17,731 nucleotides of DNA, from assembly GCA_046590705.1 (NCBI GenBank), contig JBKJUK010000101.1, forward strand, positions 1 through 17,731, given 5' to 3'. The notes under the pieces were generated by a model. That model was not told where the DNA came from. It made no database searches and was given only the letters and a program-made list of their open reading frames with translations. Below are positions 14,588 through 17,731 of the stretch, in pieces (positions within the stretch are counted from its first letter, which is position 1; every line of letters begins with the position of its first letter). Made by a program: the position numbers and the translations under genes. This DNA is from JBKJUK01 sp046590705. GTDB lineage: Bacteria; Acidobacteriota; Thermoanaerobaculia; Gp7-AA8.

Positions 14588-14944
14588 AGCGGGCCGGAGG
14601 CCGGGGTCAGGGGGCCGGGGTTAGAGGCGTTGGATTCGTTCGATTCGGCGGCGCGGGATGTAGATTCCTCGATTCCTTCTCTCCCGCACCTCGTGAACCC
14701 GCATGTCATCCCGAGCATGCGTGGGCGGGTGGGAGAGGCGAGGGAACTCGAATATCGACGAACGATGTGAGTTCGTGAACGGAGTCCTGCGCGGGGGAGT
14801 TACTCGTCTCGGCGTTGCGTCGTCCGCAGCTTGCAAGTTCCCTCGCCCCTCCCAGCCCTCCCACGCATGCTCGGGATGACACCCGGTAAGAACCGAAAGT
14901 CAGGTTTGCCTCCAGACCCCGGCCCCCGGCCTCCGGCCCGCTTC
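14586..14944. repeat. Outer GC-rich inverted repeat between TPR gene and dacB
   Basis: Arms 14586-14606 and 14924-14944 are perfect 21-nt reverse complements (core GCGGGCCGGAGGCCGGGG). The similarity continues inward: GCCGGGGT follows in both arms, after a 7-nt insertion (TCAGGGG) in the left one. The left arm begins inside the TGA stop of the TPR gene, and the right arm ends 10 nt before the dacB stop, so the pair brackets nearly the whole 367-nt convergent gap. A second palindrome (14705-14880) is nested inside. A fragment AGATTCCTCG at 14662-14671 resembles the inner arm of the element at 4784. No gene is visible in the gap. Confidence 0.85.
14705..14880. repeat. Inner long palindrome with perfect 21-nt arms
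   Basis: Arms 14705-14725 and 14860-14880 (core GTCATCCCGAGCATGCG) are perfect reverse complements over 21 nt. Pairing continues inward with few mismatches and a 1-nt bulge to about 14750 and 14834 (both carry GGCGAGGGAACT). The result is a stem of about 46 bp and a loop of about 83 nt. It sits between convergent genes and could form a strong hairpin in either transcript. The order GTCATYCCGA, then GCGAGG..GAA.CTC, matches the element at 4784-4968, which suggests one family. Confidence 0.88.
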
Positions 14945-14954
14945 TGCCTCAACC

Positions 14955-16547
14955 TCATCCACTTCGAATGATCTCCTTCAACATCGCATCCTGCAGGTTG
15001 TAAACGCCCCAGACGCCTGTGCGGTAACGGTTGAAGAGGAACGAGAAGGCGTAGACCTTTCCACTCTGCGCGTGCACGTAGCCTGAAAGCCCGATGACTC
15101 CGGAGATATATCCGGTCTTGGCGTACACCTGACGCGCATACGGCGGCTGGTTCAATCGCCGTCTGAGGCGCGAGTCGCGCTCACCGGAGTAGGGCATGCT
15201 GCTCACGAACTCGTGACGATAAGGACTGTTCCACATATAGCGAAGTAGGGTCGTGAACGAGTTCGACGATGCGCGGTTGAATCGCGACATCCCGGAACCG
15301 TCGATCTGAGTGTACTCCTGCCCGGGAACACCGACGGTGGTCGTGAGCCAGTGTGTGATGGCTGCGCTACCACCTGCGAACGAACCATTCTTTTTCTTTT
15401 CGGAACCGATCGCTTTGAGGAGCTGCTCGGCGTAGTGATTCTGACTCTTCTTGTTGATGACGTAGTTGACCACCGTGATGGGAGTCGCATGCGTCGAGAT
15501 TTCCTGCCAGTCCGTTCGCGCGTCACGCGGCACCAGCTTCACCTGACCCATCACCCGAAGTCCGTTCCGCTCGAACGAGGTACGGACTACGTTCGCGAAG
15601 TAATGTACGGGATTCATCACGGTGACGAAAATTTCAGTCGCACCTGCCCGGGCCGGAACACTCCCCTTCACCACGATGCGATTGGTTCCCGGTATCCGTG
15701 AAATGAAGACTCCTCTCCCGCCGCCAGTGACGATTGAATTTTCGACGGTCATGTAGGTATTCGGTGGCTCCATCTGCACGATTCCCAGCTGCCCGGGCCG
15801 TCCCGGGAGCACGCGAACCATCACGCAGCCTTCCTGCATGCTGAGCGCGGACACGGGCGCCTCGTACCAGTTCACCAGCTGATCCGGGGGCCAGGACGGA
15901 TGCACGTATTCTGTATCGAAGTAGCCGTACTCGAAAATGAGATCGCCGTTGATGTTCTTGATGCCCGACTGCTTGAGTTCGTTTGCCCATCCGTCGATGA
16001 CTTCCGTCGAATGGCCATCGTGAAAACGTCCTCCGATAGTGGGATCTCCCCCTCCCCGAATCTTGACGTCCCCCTTGAGAGAACCACTCGGCTCGATTAC
16101 CCCTCTGGTCGAGACCACGGTCTCGAAGGAGTATTCCGGTTTGAGCAGGTCGAGACCTGCCGCAGTGGTGAACAACTTCATGTTCGAAGCGGGAGCGACC
16201 GGCAGATGCCCGTTCCGTTCTGCGACCACGCGTCCGCTCTCCACGTCGATGATCCGGATGCTGGCCGTCGACCCCGCTGCCACGCCGCTGTTGACCAGCG
16301 AAGACAGACGCTGCTCGAACGTCGCACCAAGGCCTACAGGTGCGACAGGTGCAGCGATGACGGCTACTCTACCGACCGGCACCGCCTTCCTCCTCGGAGG
16401 AACAGTGACTTTTACAGTGGCTTTCCGCGAGGTGGTTTTCTTTTTAGCAGTCAGCTTCTTTCTGGTCTGGGCCTCGAGATCTGAGTTCGAAGTCTGCAGC
16501 GTGAAGAGAAGCAGGAGTGCCGTTACGATCGGAGTTTTCAAGTTCAT
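14955..16547 (-). CDS. dacB: D-alanyl-D-alanine carboxypeptidase/endopeptidase (PBP4 type)
   Basis: A 530-residue class C penicillin-binding protein that removes the terminal D-Ala from peptidoglycan stem peptides and may cut cross-links. It has an N-terminal signal peptide (about 1-19, perhaps cut near 26). A Lys/Arg/Thr-rich stretch (29-55, with KKLTAKKKTTSRK) follows and may bind the wall or membrane. The three active-site motifs are SNMK at 121-124 (nucleophile Ser121), SQN at 368-370 and KTG at 477-479. The large insertion between SxxK and SxN is typical of PBP4, as is the GGGDPT segment at 165-170. The ATG at 16547 begins the signal peptide. It lies 51 nt downstream of the MBL-fold gene, probably in the same operon, and converges on the TPR gene. 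Confidence 0.94.
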   Translation of the reverse strand: MNLKTPIVTALLLLFTLQTSNSDLEAQTRKKLTAKKKTTSRKATVKVTVPPRRKAVPVGRVAVIAAPVAPVGLGATFEQRLSSLVNSGVAAGSTASIRIIDVESGRVVAERNGHLPVAPASNMKLFTTAAGLDLLKPEYSFETVVSTRGVIEPSGSLKGDVKIRGGGDPTIGGRFHDGHSTEVIDGWANELKQSGIKNINGDLIFEYGYFDTEYVHPSWPPDQLVNWYEAPVSALSMQEGCVMVRVLPGRPGQLGIVQMEPPNTYMTVENSIVTGGGRGVFISRIPGTNRIVVKGSVPARAGATEIFVTVMNPVHYFANVVRTSFERNGLRVMGQVKLVPRDARTDWQEISTHATPITVVNYVINKKSQNHYAEQLLKAIGSEKKKNGSFAGGSAAITHWLTTTVGVPGQEYTQIDGSGMSRFNRASSNSFTTLLRYMWNSPYRHEFVSSMPYSGERDSRLRRRLNQPPYARQVYAKTGYISGVIGLSGYVHAQSGKVYAFSFLFNRYRTGVWGVYNLQDAMLKEIIRSG

Positions 16548-16598
16548 CGGGAGTGGTCAACCTTCCAGAATGCGGTCGAACTGCAATGGGTATTCCAT

Positions 16599-17459
16599 TC
16601 AGAGGATTCGATCGTACGGAGGAGCCAGCGCCAGTCTGATCCGCGAGCGAAGAAAGTCGGGGACACGGCCGCTGACACGCTCGTGAATCCGGGCGGCCGA
16701 ATCGCGTAGGCTGAAATGCGTGAGCACGATCAACTCATTCTCAAAACGTTCGGCGACATCGATCAGATCATCCAGATGAATGTGGGTGTACAACCTCCCG
16801 CGTTCCCGCTCCCCCTCACCCGTGAACGAACACTCGATCACCAGCACTCTTGAACGATACATCTGTTCGTTCCCGTCGAGAATCCGCGAATCGGTGTCTC
16901 CGGTGTAGAAGAGGAGCGATGTTTCGACTTCTGAGGTCAGAGTCTCTCCGGCCTGTCTGAGTGATGAGAGCTGCTCCGGAGCAATCCCGGCGAACCTATC
17001 CTCGAGACGGGCTGAGGATGCAATCACTTCGTAGGCATTGGCCACCACCCGGTGCGTGGATCGGTGCACCCGGACTTTCAGATCACGTCGGAGCGAACGT
17101 TCGTCGCCCGGCTCGAGTCCGACGAGATCGAGGGGATAGGCCACACCCTCCAGACGCTCGTGGATTTTCATCAACTCCCGGTAGTCAGCGAGATTCTCTT
17201 CCGGAACATAGACACGCCCCGCAGGTAGCTTCTGCAGAAGTCGCTGCGCCGCGTAGAAGGGTATGCCCAGCGAGTGATCCAGATGCGCATGCGTGACGAA
17301 GATGTCGGGCACGCCAACGAGAAAATCAGGGCAACGTCCGATGTCGAGCGCCAACCCGAGTTCCTTTACTCGAAAAAAGGTCTCATTCCCCGCTCTGGAG
17401 CGACCTTCGAGAGTGAACCTGCCGCAATCGATCCGAGCGAAGGAGTCGGAGGCGATCAA
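16599..17459 (-). CDS. RNase Z-like metallo-beta-lactamase-fold hydrolase
   Basis: A 286-residue MBL-fold protein. The zinc motif THAHLDHSLG gives His57, His59, Asp61 and His62. Further ligand candidates are His136 (STHRVVANAY), Asp198 (YTGDTDS), His226/His228 (YTHIHLDDL) and His248 (VLTHFSLR). This order fits the RNase Z/ElaC group, which trims tRNA 3' ends, but the sequence is shorter and divergent and lacks an obvious exosite arm, so another phosphodiesterase role is possible. The start is a TTG at 17459-17457 that overlaps the TGA of the upstream HAD gene; the N-terminal strands (ARIDCGRFTLEGRSRAGN) begin soon after and no ATG is available. It is likely co-translated with the HAD protein. 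Confidence 0.8.
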   Translation of the reverse strand: MIASDSFARIDCGRFTLEGRSRAGNETFFRVKELGLALDIGRCPDFLVGVPDIFVTHAHLDHSLGIPFYAAQRLLQKLPAGRVYVPEENLADYRELMKIHERLEGVAYPLDLVGLEPGDERSLRRDLKVRVHRSTHRVVANAYEVIASSARLEDRFAGIAPEQLSSLRQAGETLTSEVETSLLFYTGDTDSRILDGNEQMYRSRVLVIECSFTGEGERERGRLYTHIHLDDLIDVAERFENELIVLTHFSLRDSAARIHERVSGRVPDFLRSRIRLALAPPYDRIL

Positions 17460-17731
17460 GACCAGCGGTCCAGCAGGGCGGGGATCTCGTCGAGGCGAGC
17501 GCAGATTGCATCTGGCTGGATCTCACGACCGTGCTCAAAGTGAGGAGCCACAGCGTTCCCTTTCTTCGCGGGAGTGAAGTGAACTCCGCGCATTCCGGCG
17601 TGCTGGGCTCCGAAGACATCACAGTAAAGGTTGTCACCGACGAACACGATCGATCCGGGATCGACATCGAGTCCTTCGGACAATTCCCGGAAGATGGAGA
17701 TCTGCGGTTTGCACGAACCATGTTCGTTCGA
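17456..17731 (-). CDS. HAD-superfamily hydrolase, C-terminal part (cut by window edge)
   Basis: The last 91 residues of a HAD-family phosphatase, open to the right edge. The segment HGSCKPQISIFREL holds the motif III Lys, followed by the motif IV acidic loop IVFVGDNLYCDVFGAQHAGMRGVHF. The spacing and the V/F-VGDN-x-x-xD-x-x-GA-x-x-AGM pattern are typical of phosphoglycolate phosphatase/YjjG-like HADs, with a nucleotide or sugar phosphate as likely substrate. Motifs I and II and the cap lie outside the window, so the substrate is open. An internal TTG (17683) is not the true start, since motif III lies upstream of it. It overlaps the MBL-fold gene by TTGA. Confidence 0.87.
   Translation of the reverse strand, partial: SNEHGSCKPQISIFRELSEGLDVDPGSIVFVGDNLYCDVFGAQHAGMRGVHFTPAKKGNAVAPHFEHGREIQPDAICARLDEIPALLDRWS

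Overview
The window looks like ordinary chromosomal backbone of a GC-rich bacterium, most likely an Acidobacteriota member. That placement rests on overall gene flavour and the style of the intergenic repeats; no rRNA or other decisive marker is present, so it is tentative. Most genes are housekeeping. I see no prophage, transposase, CRISPR array, defence island, tRNA or rRNA.

Layout. (1) 1-3929, minus strand: the heat-shock operon hrcA-grpE-dnaK-dnaJ, with dnaJ running off the left edge and a near-consensus CIRCE operator just before hrcA. (2) 4097-4732, plus: an exported SurA-N-like chaperone without a PPIase domain, divergent from hrcA. (3) 5028-7022, minus: NAD-dependent DNA ligase LigA. 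(4) 7341-7793, plus: a stand-alone response-regulator receiver domain, whose 3' end overlaps a convergent gene. (5) 7745-9930, minus: a PLP-dependent decarboxylase translationally coupled to a TrmJ-like RNA 2'-O-methyltransferase. (6) 10274-11842, minus: IMP dehydrogenase GuaB, divergent from a small unnamed protein (11939-12199, plus). (7) 12544-14587, plus: a UMF1/Atg22-type MFS transporter and a membrane-anchored TPR protein. (8) 14955-17731, minus: a HAD-family phosphatase (partial at the right edge), an RNase Z-like metallo-beta-lactamase-fold hydrolase and a PBP4-type D-alanyl-D-alanine carboxypeptidase.

The most unusual content lies between genes. Of the five long gaps (about 295-370 nt), four hold large inverted repeats: nested arms at 4784-4968, a double hairpin at 10148-10230, a composite with 52-nt arms at 12197-12524, and a doubly nested one at 14586-14944. 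Some share sequence with each other, and two of them begin inside the stop codon of the upstream gene. They look like dispersed, non-autonomous repeat families and may also serve as bidirectional terminators. The fifth gap (7023-7340) has no repeat that I can see.

A second recurring feature is translational coupling through a TTGA overlap, where the TGA stop of one gene overlaps a TTG start of the next. It occurs three times: hrcA/grpE, decarboxylase/trmJ-like and HAD/MBL. I did not find a convincing new multi-gene system.
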